Shown: piece after piece, positions 1 through 8,535 of the stretch
How the letters are laid out: each line of letters starts with the position of its first letter
How positions within the stretch are numbered: the first letter of the stretch is position 1
DNA from: Arthrobacter sp. MAHUQ-56
Lineage (GTDB): Bacteria; Actinomycetota; Actinomycetes; Actinomycetales; Micrococcaceae
NCBI RefSeq assembly: GCF_019710585.1
Contig: NZ_JAIFZQ010000016.1
Location: 310,001 to 374,000 of the forward strand
Length of the DNA stretch: 64,000 bases
Reading direction: 5' to 3'
Notes under the pieces: model-generated
Told to the model about the DNA's origin: nothing
Database searches by the model: none
Seen by the model: the letters and a program-made list of their open reading frames with translations, nothing else
Made by a program: the position numbers and the translations under genes

Positions 1-3000
1 GCGCTTGCCGTCGGGCTGCCCCTTCTCCTTGGGTCGTTGGTGGCTGGCCCCGCATCGGCGGCACCGGAAGGCCGGGGGCAAGGGGATACGGCCGCCGGCG
101 CCCAGGGCACTCAGTTCAAGGACGGCCGGTACATTGTGGTGCTGGCCGGACCGGCAGCTGCTGCTTATGAAGGCCAGACCCCGGGGCTTGGAGCAACCAA
201 GCCGCAGCAGGGCAGGAAGCTGGATGCGGGCAGCGCCAACTTCAAGGCCTACGACGCCCACCTGCGCCAGCAGCAGCGTGACGTCGCTGCCGGTCAAGGA
301 GTGACCCCTGCCAAGCAGTACACCGCTGCGCTGAACGGGTTCACCGCAGCATTGACGGCGGCGCAGGCCGCCGCGCTGTCGAAGGACAGCCGGGTCCTGG
401 TGGTGGCGCCCGACGTCGAGAACAAGCCGGACTACACCACCACCGACTTCCTCAAGCTCACCGGCCCTGAGGGCATGTGGGCAACGCAGTTCGGCGGGGA
501 GGCAAATGCCGGAAAGGGCGTGGTGGTCGGTGTCATCGACTCCGGCTACGCTCCGGACAACCCTTTCCTCCAGGGTGAACCTGTGGCACCCCTGCAGGGC
601 AAGCCGCAAGTGGGGGTCCCTTACCGCACCGCCGAAGGCAGGATCGCCATGCTGAAGGCGGACGGCACCACCTTCGAGGGCGAATGCCAAAAGGGCCAAG
701 GAAGCGGGGCGGCGTTTGATGGCTCACTGTGCAACTCAAAAGTCGTTAGCGCCCGCTACTTCGCTGATTCCTTCCTCCAGTACGTGGCCCCGGAGAACCG
801 GGCGCCGGAAGAACTCATTTCCCCCGTGGACGTGGGCAGCCACGGCACGCACACCGCCACCACCGCCGCCGGCAACGCCAATGTCGAACAGGTGATCGAC
901 GGCGCCAGCTTCGGCAAGAGCTCGGGCGTGGCACCCGCCGCGAAGGTCTCCGTCTACAAAGTCTGCTGGGAGGACACCAACCCGGATACCGGCGGTTGCT
1001 ACTCCTCTGCTTCAGTAGAGGCCGTGGATGCAGCCCTCAAGGACGGCGTGGACGTCCTGAATTACTCCATTTCGGGAAACAACAACAACACCACTGATCC
1101 TGTGGCGCTGGCATTCCTCAATGCCGCCGCTGCCGGCGTCTTCGTCTCCGCCTCGGCAGGCAACTCCGGCCCTGCGGCTTCCACTGTCAACCACGCCTCG
1201 CCCTGGCTCACCACTGTGGCTGCTTCCACTTTCCCCAGCGACCTGCTCGGAACCGTCAAGGTCTCTGACGGTTCGCTGTACCGCGGGGCATCCATCATGA
1301 AGACGGAAGTGGCTGACAAGCCCACGGTCATTGCTGCGGCGGCCGCTGCCGCAGGCGCCACCAATGCCAACCTCTGTGCCCCGGGCTCACTGGATCCGGC
1401 GAAGGTGGCAGGCAAGGTGGTGGTCTGCGACCGCGGTGTCGTGGACCGGACCGCCAAGAGCCAAGAGGTCCTGGACAAAGGCGGCGTGGGCATGATCCTG
1501 GTGAACCTCACCAGCAGCTCCGAGGACGCGGACAACCACGTGCTGCCGACCGTCCACGTCAATGCGCCCAAGAGCCTAGAACTTAAGTCCAAGCTGGAAG
1601 GAAACCCGGCGCTGACCGTCAGCCTGGTGAAGGGCGACTTGACCGGGCTGCCGCCGGCTCCCGCACCGCAGATCGCAGGATTCTCGTCCCGCGGCCCCAC
1701 CCTTGCCTCCGGCGGCGACCTGCTCAAGCCGGACATCGCCGCGCCGGGCGTCAACGTCCTTGCCGGCGTCTCCACCATCGGCAACGACGGTGACCAGTTC
1801 GGATTCATGTCCGGCACGTCCATGGCGGCCCCGCACATTTCCGGCTTCGGTGCCCTGGTGCTGGGCAAGCAGCCGTCATGGGGTCCCGCGATGGTCAAGT
1901 CCGCGATGATGACCACCGCCTACCCGCTGGTCAACGCTGACGGCTCGGCCAACACCGATCCCTTCCAGGGCGGAGCGGGCCACATCGATTCCACCCGCGT
2001 GCTCGATCCCGGCCTGGTGTACAACTCGGGCGTCCAGGACTGGCTGGCATTCCTCAACGGCCAGGGTGTTGAAACGGGAGCTCCGCAGGCGGGCTCCATC
2101 CCAGCCCGCGACCTCAACCTGCCGTCGATCGCGCTGGGCAGCCTGGTGGGGGAAGTCCAGGTGAAGCGGAAGCTCACGGCACTGGTCCCGGGCCTGTACC
2201 GCCCTGAGGTGAACATGCCGGGCTTCAACGTGACGGTGGAACCCCAGGCGTTGAACTTCGCCAAGGCCGGCCAGACCCGCGAGGTGACCCTCACCATCCG
2301 TAACGCCAGCGCTCCGATGGGCAAGTTCAGCACCGGAACCCTGACCTGGAAGGGGCCGAGGACGGTGTCCTCACCGATCGCCGTACGCCCCGTTGATGCC
2401 CAGGTTGCGCCGTCGTTCTCCTTCAGTTCGCCCACCGGGACCGGCAGCGGTTCCATGGAACTGGTATCCGGCTCGGACAGCCCCATCGCGGTGGGCGTGG
2501 AGGGCCTGGCACCGCTGAGCCAGACGGCCATCACCAAGACGCCGGGCGAATATGCTCCGACGAACGACGCGCACAATGCCCTGCTGCAGGTGAAGGTGCC
2601 GGCCGGCGCCTCCTTTGCCCGGATGGGCGTCCAGGCACAATCGGACGACGTCGACTGGGACATGGTGGTGTACGCACCGAACGCTTCGGGCGGGCTGACG
2701 GCAACCCAGGTGGCGACGGCCTCCGCCAGCGAGTTCCTGGACATTGACTCGCCCCGGGCGGGCACCTACTACGTGGTGGCAAACCTGTACTCCACGCCGG
2801 ACAACGGGCCGGCCACGGCTTCCGTCCAGGCGGTGACGTTCGCCGGGGATGCCGGCAACCTCACCGTCGATCCGAACCCCATCGTGGCTCCGAACGGAAC
2901 AGCAACATCGGCAACCCTGGCTTGGACCGGCCTGTCCGAGGGATCCTACCTCTCACGGCTGAGCCTGGGCGGGAACGGCGTCAGGACCTGGGTGAACGTG

Positions 3001-3078
3001 CAGGTGGGGCCTGGCTCTGCCGCGGCCCCGGCCGGCGCTCCGCAGCTTGGCCTGGCACAGGCGGTGCCCGCCAGCTGA
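1..3078 (+). CDS. Secreted S8 (subtilisin-like) serine protease, 5' end cut by the window
   Basis: A subtilase that degrades protein outside the cell. The reading frame is open from base 1, where it encodes the hydrophobic core of a signal peptide ending in an ASA cleavage site near residue 20, so the true start lies just outside the window. An inhibitor-I9-like propeptide follows. The catalytic triad is visible: Asp in VIDSG (about residue 180 counted from base 1), His in SHGTHT (about 281) and Ser in GTSMAAPH (about 607). A PA-type insert lies between His and Ser (about 430-540), and a fibronectin-like and beta-rich tail follows to residue 1025. This matches the plant/actinobacterial PA-subtilase layout. 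A terminator follows directly. The convergent neighbours encode subtilisin-inhibitor-like proteins. Family assignment is firm; the substrate is unknown. Confidence 0.95.
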   Translation, partial: ALAVGLPLLLGSLVAGPASAAPEGRGQGDTAAGAQGTQFKDGRYIVVLAGPAAAAYEGQTPGLGATKPQQGRKLDAGSANFKAYDAHLRQQQRDVAAGQGVTPAKQYTAALNGFTAALTAAQAAALSKDSRVLVVAPDVENKPDYTTTDFLKLTGPEGMWATQFGGEANAGKGVVVGVIDSGYAPDNPFLQGEPVAPLQGKPQVGVPYRTAEGRIAMLKADGTTFEGECQKGQGSGAAFDGSLCNSKVVSARYFADSFLQYVAPENRAPEELISPVDVGSHGTHTATTAAGNANVEQVIDGASFGKSSGVAPAAKVSVYKVCWEDTNPDTGGCYSSASVEAVDAALKDGVDVLNYSISGNNNNTTDPVALAFLNAAAAGVFVSASAGNSGPAASTVNHASPWLTTVAASTFPSDLLGTVKVSDGSLYRGASIMKTEVADKPTVIAAAAAAAGATNANLCAPGSLDPAKVAGKVVVCDRGVVDRTAKSQEVLDKGGVGMILVNLTSSSEDADNHVLPTVHVNAPKSLELKSKLEGNPALTVSLVKGDLTGLPPAPAPQIAGFSSRGPTLASGGDLLKPDIAAPGVNVLAGVSTIGNDGDQFGFMSGTSMAAPHISGFGALVLGKQPSWGPAMVKSAMMTTAYPLVNADGSANTDPFQGGAGHIDSTRVLDPGLVYNSGVQDWLAFLNGQGVETGAPQAGSIPARDLNLPSIALGSLVGEVQVKRKLTALVPGLYRPEVNMPGFNVTVEPQALNFAKAGQTREVTLTIRNASAPMGKFSTGTLTWKGPRTVSSPIAVRPVDAQVAPSFSFSSPTGTGSGSMELVSGSDSPIAVGVEGLAPLSQTAITKTPGEYAPTNDAHNALLQVKVPAGASFARMGVQAQSDDVDWDMVVYAPNASGGLTATQVATASASEFLDIDSPRAGTYYVVANLYSTPDNGPATASVQAVTFAGDAGNLTVDPNPIVAPNGTATSATLAWTGLSEGSYLSRLSLGGNGVRTWVNVQVGPGSAAAPAGAPQLGLAQAVPAS

Positions 3079-3097
3079 CGCGCCAGGATCTGGGGGG

Positions 3098-3135
3098 AAG
3101 GTCCCGGGCGGTCGACAACCGCCCGGGACCTTTTT
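3098..3135 (+). terminator. Rho-independent terminator of the S8 protease gene
   Basis: Perfect 14-bp arms (3098-3111 and 3119-3132) enclose a 7-nt loop and run into five T residues at 3131-3135. It starts about 20 bases after the protease stop codon. Confidence 0.9.
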
Positions 3136-3180
3136 CATCCCTGCGGCCCCGTGTTGGCTTCGCAGCGTGCGGCAATGCAC

Positions 3181-3516
3181 TCAGGCGGACGTGCCGCCTC
3201 CCAACAGCGGAGCCATGGCGTTCCAGCGGGCAATCTCGCAGCCGTCCGTGCGGCTGAAGACAGAGTCCACGGGGCGGCCGTCGATGGTGCCGGTGACCAT
3301 CGCGACCTGCGGACCGCCGTACTGCTGGGTGCACAGCTTCGGAGGACCCGGCACCGGGAAAAAGATGGCTTCGCCGAACTGTTCCACGGCGGCGAGTGCC
3401 GCTTCCGGATCCGGCACGGTGGTGCCGTCGGCCGGGCGGCCATCCCTGGCCACCAGGCGGAAGACGTATTCGGGGGAGTCGGCATCCGGCCGGACGCTGA
3501 CAGTCAGGTCGATCAC
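3181..3516 (-). CDS. SSI-like (subtilisin-inhibitor family) protein without signal peptide
   Basis: The last gene of a three-gene operon. It starts at a GTG whose last two bases form part of the stop of the upstream gene (GTGA overlap), giving 111 aa. The C-terminal half has CTQQYGGPQ (about 62-70) and RTDGCEIARW (about 90-99). Both recur almost unchanged in the lipoprotein at 4423-4992 and correspond to the reactive-site and last-disulfide region of Streptomyces subtilisin inhibitor. The two cysteines of the first SSI disulfide are absent and there is no signal peptide, so the protein is probably cytosolic. Whether it still inhibits a protease is unknown. An in-frame extension further upstream would lie inside the previous gene and looks like a shadow. 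Confidence 0.75.
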   Translation of the reverse strand: MIDLTVSVRPDADSPEYVFRLVARDGRPADGTTVPDPEAALAAVEQFGEAIFFPVPGPPKLCTQQYGGPQVAMVTGTIDGRPVDSVFSRTDGCEIARWNAMAPLLGGGTSA

Positions 3517-4436
3517 GAATGCTGCCAGGCCGTGACCGCGTTGAGTTCCCGGGCCAGCCTTTCCCGCAGCACCGAGGCCTCTGCGGCGAATGCCCGCTGG
3601 TGCTCGACATACACAGCCTTGCCCTGCGGCGTTTCGATGGGAATCGCAGGGTATCCCCATTCCGCAAGGTCGTACGGTGACGCCTGCATGTCCATGGCCC
3701 GGATGCGCCACGACAACTCGAAACAGTCCATGACCAGTTCGCTTGGCAGCGCCGGCAGCAGCTTGTAGGCCCACTTGTACAGGTCCATGTTGGCGTGCAG
3801 GCAGCCCGGCTGCTCCAGGTGGCGCTGGCTCTCCCGGGTGGGTGTGAGCTCGTTCAGCGGGAGCGCGTCCGGAGTGTAGAAGCGGAACGCGTCGAAGTGG
3901 GTGCACCGGATTTTGTTGTCCTCCACCACCTTGTCGGTGCCGGCCGCTCCCAGCCTCAGCTGCAGGTATTCGTGGCGAAGGTCGAACTTGTCCTGGCGGT
4001 ACACCATGGCCCACTCATGCAGGCCGAAGCAGCCAAACTGGGCCGGACGTGCAGCGGTACCGCGGAGGATGATGCCGGCAAAGGCCACCGCATCCTTCCG
4101 GTCGGCCAGGAAGGCCGCCCGGTCGAAGGTGACAGCGGTGCTTCCCGCCGGCAGCCCCAGGAAGGCAAGCTCGCCGTCGTCGAGCGTCCGGTAATGCTTC
4201 CAACTGCGCCGCAGCGCCGCCTGCTCATCGGTCAGGACCGTCCCGGCCCCCGGGTGCCAGCGCCTCAGCTGGCCCGGCTTTTGCGTGTAGTAGGTGAACA
4301 GGAAGTCTTCCACGGGATGCTTTTGTCCCGCGGACCGGCGGGCAAGGTAGGGATCGGCGTAGCGGCTGACACGTTGCAGGTGGGCTTCCTCCCTGCTCCG
4401 CCCGATGTCCGCCGCCAGGAGGCTAAGAGGCTCCAC
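3513..4436 (-). CDS. Putative 3-methyladenine DNA glycosylase-like protein (actinobacterial conserved family)
   Basis: A 307-aa protein from the GTG at 4436, which overlaps the end of the upstream lipoprotein gene by 14 bases; longer in-frame starts lie fully inside that gene. It contains the block GQKHPVEDFLFTYY and QLRRWHPGAGT near residues 32-60, which I recall from actinobacterial proteins annotated as 3-methyladenine DNA glycosylase. I see no HhH or AlkA-type motif that would prove the activity. Also visible are FGCFGLHEWAMVYR and LVMDCFELSWRIRAMDMQASPYDL, rich in conserved aromatic and acidic residues. It is translationally coupled on both sides to SSI-like genes, an odd partnership. 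The family match is fair; the enzymatic activity is unproven. Confidence 0.6.
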   Translation of the reverse strand: MEPLSLLAADIGRSREEAHLQRVSRYADPYLARRSAGQKHPVEDFLFTYYTQKPGQLRRWHPGAGTVLTDEQAALRRSWKHYRTLDDGELAFLGLPAGSTAVTFDRAAFLADRKDAVAFAGIILRGTAARPAQFGCFGLHEWAMVYRQDKFDLRHEYLQLRLGAAGTDKVVEDNKIRCTHFDAFRFYTPDALPLNELTPTRESQRHLEQPGCLHANMDLYKWAYKLLPALPSELVMDCFELSWRIRAMDMQASPYDLAEWGYPAIPIETPQGKAVYVEHQRAFAAEASVLRERLARELNAVTAWQHS

Positions 4437-4992
4437 CCGCGGTACCCAACACGTCCTTGGCGGCTTCCCATGCGCTGATTTCACACCCGTCGGTCCGTGC
4501 AAAGGAGGCATCAACGGCAACTCCGTCCACCACTCCTGTCACGGTCGCCTTCTGCGGGCCGCCGTACTGCTGCGTGCAGGCCTGGGCGCTCCCTTGGGTG
4601 GCTGGCGCCAGGATGGCAGGGTTCGCCTTCACCGCCGCGCAGGCTGCGGCCGCGTTGGGGTGGCTGCTTTCCGCGGCCGGCGTTCCGGCGGTGCAGACCA
4701 AGGTGTAGTCGAGTTGGGCTGCGCCTTCGGACGGCACGACGGTGATGGCCAGTTCGGCATTTCCCTGGCCCGGTCCGGGCGACGGCCGGGACGTGGGCGG
4801 TGCCGGGGCCGGCGCCGAGGTCTCGGTGTCGGGGGACGGGGTGCCAGGGGTGGATGGCGGGGTGGCAGGGGAAGAACCGGAGGGGGCCGGGGAAGATGGG
4901 CCCGACGACGAGCCTTCCGGGGTGCCGGAACAGCCGGAGACCAGCCCGGCACCAAGCGCCAGGACTGCAGCGAACAGCCGCACTTTATGCAT
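4423..4992 (-). CDS. SSI-family protease inhibitor lipoprotein
   Basis: A 189-aa secreted lipoprotein. It has a signal peptide with lipobox LVSGC (lipidated Cys at about residue 21), a Ser/Pro/Thr-rich linker (about 22-78), then a subtilisin-inhibitor-like domain. Four cysteines occupy the SSI positions: TLVCTAG and AAACAAV for the first disulfide, ACTQQYGG and DGCEISAW for the second. By alignment with the SSI loop (Cys-Pro-Met-Val-Tyr) the P1 residue would be Gln, which is unusual. It is the first gene of the operon with 3513-4436 and 3181-3516, and converges on the secreted subtilase at 1-3078, a plausible target or endogenous client. Family assignment is strong; inhibition is inferred. 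Confidence 0.8.
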   Translation of the reverse strand: MHKVRLFAAVLALGAGLVSGCSGTPEGSSSGPSSPAPSGSSPATPPSTPGTPSPDTETSAPAPAPPTSRPSPGPGQGNAELAITVVPSEGAAQLDYTLVCTAGTPAAESSHPNAAAACAAVKANPAILAPATQGSAQACTQQYGGPQKATVTGVVDGVAVDASFARTDGCEISAWEAAKDVLGTAGGAS

Positions 4993-5087
4993 CAGGCCAC
5001 CTCTCCCGCACGCGATAATTTTCGTCCGCTAATTCTAGTCATTTGCGCGCCCGGGGCCACTGCGGCCGCGACAAGCGCCGGCGCCCG

Positions 5088-5552
5088 CTAGGAAGCGCTC
5101 CCTCCCGATGTGGCAGCGATCAACCCCATCATGGAAGCATGCAGTTCGGTGACCTGTTCCCGGCTCAGCCCCAGCCGCTCCATCATGGTGCCGGGCACGT
5201 TGAGCGCCTGCTGCCTCAGCGCGGCGCCTTCGGGAGTCAGTTCGACGGCGAGGGCCCGCTCGTTTCCGTCCGCGCGGCGCCGGGTGATCAGCCCGGCTGC
5301 TTCCAGCCTGCGGAGCAGGGGAGAGATGGTGGCCGGTTCCTGGGCAAGGGCTGCACTGATGTTCTTCACTGTCCGCGGGCTTGTTTCCCAAAGGCAGAGC
5401 ATCACCAGGTACTGCGGATGCGTCAGGTTGAGCTTCTCCAGCACGGGCTTGTAGGCGCCCACAACGCTGCGCGCAGCTACCGTAAGGGCGAAGCAGAGCT
5501 GGTGTTCCAGCAGCAGGTCTTCATCCTGTGCCGTGTCGACGCTCGTCGTCAT
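5088..5552 (-). CDS. ohrR: OhrR-type MarR family organic peroxide sensor/repressor
   Basis: A 154-aa winged-helix regulator. The N-terminal LLLEHQLCFALTVAARSVVGAYKP carries the conserved reactive cysteine of OhrR (Cys20), which organic hydroperoxides oxidise to release DNA. The helices around LTHPQYLVMLCLWE and the wing RRRADGNERALAVELT also follow OhrR. The start ATG at 5552 has a strong GGAGG at about 5 bases. The upstream gap holds a palindrome likely bound by the protein itself. No ohr peroxidase gene lies beside it, unlike the usual ohr-ohrR pair. The nearest + strand genes encode two small unknown proteins. Confidence 0.85.
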   Translation of the reverse strand: MTTSVDTAQDEDLLLEHQLCFALTVAARSVVGAYKPVLEKLNLTHPQYLVMLCLWETSPRTVKNISAALAQEPATISPLLRRLEAAGLITRRRADGNERALAVELTPEGAALRQQALNVPGTMMERLGLSREQVTELHASMMGLIAATSGGSAS

Positions 5553-5560
5553 TGATCCTC

Positions 5561-5590
5561 CAATTGTTAGTGCGCTAATAGTTAGTGTAC
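5561..5590. promoter_or_regulatory. Candidate OhrR operator
   Basis: The dyad TTAG-TGCG-CTAA (5567-5578) sits just upstream of the ohrR Shine-Dalgarno, and a second TTAGTG half-site follows at 5582-5587. The position in the divergent gap between ohrR and the small gene at 5632 suggests autoregulation and possibly control of both genes. Confidence 0.5.
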
Positions 5591-5631
5591 ATTTCTAAGC
5601 AGGAAACGCAGTAAGTGGAAGGAACCGCTTC

Positions 5632-5874
5632 ATGGACAGGGCCAGATCAGGGCAGAAGGGCAACGCCTCCCAGCGCTTCATGCGGGCGACGGGGAAGCTG
5701 AGGGCCATCTTCGGTCCGGCAAGCCGAACCTCGCTGGCGCATGACATGACGGAGGAGAACCGCAGGCTGCTGGCCCAGCGGCAGGCCGAAACCCAGCAGT
5801 GGGAGACCGTCACCAGGCCGGACGGCAGCACGTACGTCGTGCCGAGGAACCCGGAAGACCGGTCCCTGCGCTGA
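5632..5874 (+). CDS. Small basic protein, paralog of the protein at 6047-6262
   Basis: An 80-aa protein with no recognised domain. Residues 16-34 (RFMRATGKLRAIFGPASRT) line up with GFMGLTERLRFFFGPATRL in the gene 170 bases downstream, and both end in a segment with aromatic and charged residues (ETVTRPDGSTYVVPR against VVETDSSGHHYAVRR). The start ATG has GGAAGGAA a few bases upstream. It is divergent from ohrR across a palindrome. It is probably a genus-level conserved cytosolic protein; function unknown. Confidence 0.65.
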   Translation: MDRARSGQKGNASQRFMRATGKLRAIFGPASRTSLAHDMTEENRRLLAQRQAETQQWETVTRPDGSTYVVPRNPEDRSLR

Positions 5875-6046
5875 TCCGCACGGGCTGACCGTCCCGCCCT
5901 GCAACACCGCGGACGGGCGTGGCGGACGCCATTCTTCCCCCGGCCTGCCGGCGCCTTTTTCCCACGGCGGGTTTAAACTGGGGGCACTGGCTCCCGCCGG
6001 AGGCAGCGGCACTTTCGCCCGAGGCTCGGGAAGGGGGTGGAAAACA

Positions 6047-6262
6047 GTGGCACATGTCCTCAGTGGTTTCATGGGCCTGACTGAAAGGCTCCGTTTCTTC
6101 TTCGGTCCTGCTACCCGACTGGACGCCGACACGCCCGTCGTACACAAGCACGACGAATTCGAGCAGGCCTCCGAAGAGGAGCTCTCGCACTTCGTGGTTG
6201 AAACCGACTCATCCGGCCACCACTACGCCGTGCGCCGCGAAGACCTGGAAAACGAAGGCTGA
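6047..6262 (+). CDS. Small acidic protein, paralog of the protein at 5632-5874
   Basis: A 71-aa protein starting at GTG behind an AAGGGGGTGG ribosome-binding region. The FFGPATRL motif and C-terminal YAVRRED align with the preceding small protein, so the pair looks like a tandem duplication that diverged (basic copy first, acidic copy second). No transmembrane segment or known domain is seen. A strong bidirectional terminator follows. Confidence 0.65.
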   Translation: MAHVLSGFMGLTERLRFFFGPATRLDADTPVVHKHDEFEQASEEELSHFVVETDSSGHHYAVRREDLENEG

Positions 6263-6290
6263 CATCCTTATCCAGGCCCCTTAAGTACAC

Positions 6291-6338
6291 AAAAGCCGGG
6301 CCGTCCTTCCAATGGAACGAAAGGACGGCCCGGCTTTT
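6291..6338. terminator. Bidirectional terminator between the small gene and lysC
   Basis: Perfect 18-bp inverted repeat (6291-6308 and 6321-6338) with a 12-nt loop. Each arm begins or ends with a run of four to five A/T, so it can stop transcription from both converging genes. Confidence 0.9.
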
Positions 6339-6349
6339 TGCTGCCTGGC

Positions 6350-7708
6350 TTAGCGGCCGGTCCCGCCGTAGACGGTGGCTTCGCTCTCGCTGTCCAGCCC
6401 AAATGCCTTGTGGATCACCCGGACGGCCTCGTCCAGCAGGTCCGCATGCGTTACCACGGAGATGCGGATCTCGGAGGTGGAGATCATGTTGATGTTGATG
6501 CCGGCGTCCGACAGCGCCTTGAAGAACGTGGCCGAAACACCGGGGTGGGACCGCATGCCGGCACCGATCAGTGACAGCTTGCCGATCTGCTCGTTGTACT
6601 CGATCGACTCGAAGCCGATCTGGTCCTGGGCGGCGTGCAGTGCAGCCAGGGCATCGGCACCTTCAACGATCGGCAGGGTGAAGGAGATATCGGTCTTGCC
6701 CGTGCCGTGGGTGGACACGTTCTGGACGATCATGTCGATGTTGGAGTGCGCGTCCGCAATGACCTGGAAGATCGCGGCAGCCTTGCCGGGAATGTCGGGG
6801 ACGCCGACCACGGTGACCTTGGCTTCTGAACGGTCATGGGCAACGCCGGAGATGATTGGCTGCTCCAAGGCAACTCCCTCTTGAGTGGTGATCTTGTCTT
6901 CGGCGCTGGGGATGACCCAGGTGCCTTCGTGCTGGCTGAATGAGGAACGGACGTGCAGCGGGACACCGAACCGGCGGGCGTATTCGACGCAGCGCAGGTG
7001 CAGGATCTTGGCTCCCGAGGCCGCGAGCTCCAGCATCTCCTCGCTGGAGATGGTGTCGATTTTCTGGGCCGAAGGGACAACGCGGGGATCGGCGGTGAAG
7101 ATGCCGTCAACGTCCGTGTAGATTTCGCAGACGTCCGCTTCCAGGGCGGCTGCCAGCGCCACCGCCGTGGTGTCGGAGCCACCGCGGCCCAGGGTGGTGA
7201 TTTCGTTGGTGGCCCGGGTCATGCCCTGGAACCCTGCAACGATGGCGATGTTCCCCTTGTCCAGGGCCGTGCGGATCCGGTGCGGGTCGACGTCGATGAT
7301 CCGGGCCTTGCCGTGGATCCCATCCGTGATCATGCCGGCCTGGGATCCGGTAAAGGACTGTGCGGACGCGCCGAGCTTGTTGATGGCCATGGCCAGCAGG
7401 GCCATGGAGATGCGTTCGCCGGCCGAGAGCAGCATGTCCATTTCCCGGGCAGGTGCGGAATCGGTGACCTGTGCGGCGAGGTCCAGCAGTTCATCCGTCG
7501 TATCGCCCATGGCCGAAACGACCACTACAACCTCGTTGCCGGCCTGCTGGGCGTCAACGACGCGCTTGGCAACGCGCTTGATGCCGTCCGCGTCCGCCAC
7601 GGAGGAGCCACCGAATTTCTGCACGATGAGCTGTTTGGTCACCGCTTTGCCGGCGGACGGCACCTGCGGCTGTGTTGCGTTGTGCACTTCGGTGGTGGGC
7701 GTACTCAT
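6350..7708 (-). CDS. lysC: Aspartate kinase
   Basis: Phosphorylates aspartate, the entry step to lysine, threonine, methionine and diaminopimelate. The kinase motif [10 protein letters not shown] is at residues 31-40, [16 protein letters not shown] near 170, and two ACT domains fill the last third ([29 protein letters not shown]), as in feedback-controlled actinobacterial enzymes. I chose the ATG at 7708 (452 aa) because GAAGG lies 7 bases upstream of it; the ATG two codons earlier is only 1 base from that site. An internal start for a beta subunit is listed separately. The usual partner asd is not downstream. The 159 bases between lysC and recR hold no gene. Confidence 0.97.
   Translation of the reverse strand: MSTPTTEVHNATQPQVPSAGKAVTKQLIVQKFGGSSVADADGIKRVAKRVVDAQQAGNEVVVVVSAMGDTTDELLDLAAQVTDSAPAREMDMLLSAGERISMALLAMAINKLGASAQSFTGSQAGMITDGIHGKARIIDVDPHRIRTALDKGNIAIVAGFQGMTRATNEITTLGRGGSDTTAVALAAALEADVCEIYTDVDGIFTADPRVVPSAQKIDTISSEEMLELAASGAKILHLRCVEYARRFGVPLHVRSSFSQHEGTWVIPSAEDKITTQEGVALEQPIISGVAHDRSEAKVTVVGVPDIPGKAAAIFQVIADAHSNIDMIVQNVSTHGTGKTDISFTLPIVEGADALAALHAAQDQIGFESIEYNEQIGKLSLIGAGMRSHPGVSATFFKALSDAGININMISTSEIRISVVTHADLLDEAVRVIHKAFGLDSESEATVYGGTGR
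6866..6880 (-). promoter_or_regulatory. Internal ribosome-binding site and TTG start for the LysC beta subunit
   Basis: Inside lysC, GAGGGAG (6874-6880, minus strand) lies 5 bases before an in-frame TTG at 6868. Translation from there gives a 172-aa polypeptide consisting of the two ACT domains, beginning [16 protein letters not shown]. In Corynebacterium glutamicum lysC an in-frame internal start yields a regulatory beta subunit of the same size from the equivalent place, so an alpha2beta2 enzyme is expected here. Confidence 0.7.
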
Positions 7709-7867
7709 GCGCATACCTTCATTGGATCAAGTGGAGTTCTGGAGGCTTGGCAGCCTGACGCCGGGCCGGCGCGACTTCCTTTCGACAGTTTATCGCCGTG
7801 CGAAGAGCGGCGCTGAATTGTGACCGCATGCCGGTACCCGCCCGAGGCGCACGGGCGGGGGCAGCCG

Positions 7868-8467
7868 TCAGCCCAGTGCGTTTCGGCGTCCCTCGAAGGC
7901 CCGTCCGAGCGTGACCTCGTCGGCGTACTCCAGGTCCCCACCCACCGGCAGCCCGGATGCCAGGCGGGTGACGGTGATGCCGATCGTCTTGAGCATGCGG
8001 GCCAGGTAGGTGGCCGTTGCCTCACCCTCCAGGTTCGGGTCGGTGGCGATGATGACTTCCTGGATCTCGCCGTCGTTCAGCCTGGTGAGTAGTTCGCGGA
8101 TCCGCAGCTGCTCGGGACCAACGCCGGCAATGGGATTGATTGCGCCGCCCAGCACGTGGTACCGGCCGCGGAATGATCGGGTGCGTTCGACAGCGAGGAC
8201 GTCCTTGGACTCCTCAACCACGCAGATGACTGAAGGGTCGCGGCGGGGGTCCCGGCAGATGTTGCACTTTTCCTGCTCGGTAACGTTGCCGCAGACCGTG
8301 CAGAACTTGACCCGCTCCTTCACCGTGGTGATGGCCTCGACCAGCCGCTTCATGTCCTGGGGGTCCGCTTCGAGGATGTGGAACGCCAGCCGCTGTGCGG
8401 ACTTGGGGCCCACCCCTGGAAGGCGTCCGAGCTCATCGATCAGCTCCTGGACAGCACCTTCGTACAC
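7868..8467 (-). CDS. recR: Recombination mediator protein RecR
   Basis: Works with RecF/RecO to load RecA at single-strand gaps. The 199-aa length is standard. It has an N-terminal helix-hairpin-helix ([18 protein letters not shown]), a zinc site [16 protein letters not shown] (about residues 57-72), a Toprim domain beginning ICVVEES, and a C-terminal [12 protein letters not shown]. The GTG start at 8467 follows GAGGGAAAC. It lies 68 bases after dnaX on the same strand. The ybaB/ebfC gene often found between dnaX and recR is not present in that gap. Confidence 0.96.
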   Translation of the reverse strand: MYEGAVQELIDELGRLPGVGPKSAQRLAFHILEADPQDMKRLVEAITTVKERVKFCTVCGNVTEQEKCNICRDPRRDPSVICVVEESKDVLAVERTRSFRGRYHVLGGAINPIAGVGPEQLRIRELLTRLNDGEIQEVIIATDPNLEGEATATYLARMLKTIGITVTRLASGLPVGGDLEYADEVTLGRAFEGRRNALG

Positions 8468-8535
8468 GTTTCCCTCTTTAGCTTGGTATGGATGGCGGGT
8501 AAATGGATCGGCAGTTCAGCCGTGCGTGCCTGGCG

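Noticed and set aside
1062..2765. Long minus-strand open frames opposite the S8 protease
   Set aside because: High GC causes long antisense frames; they lack motifs and starts, while the protease frame has all catalytic motifs.
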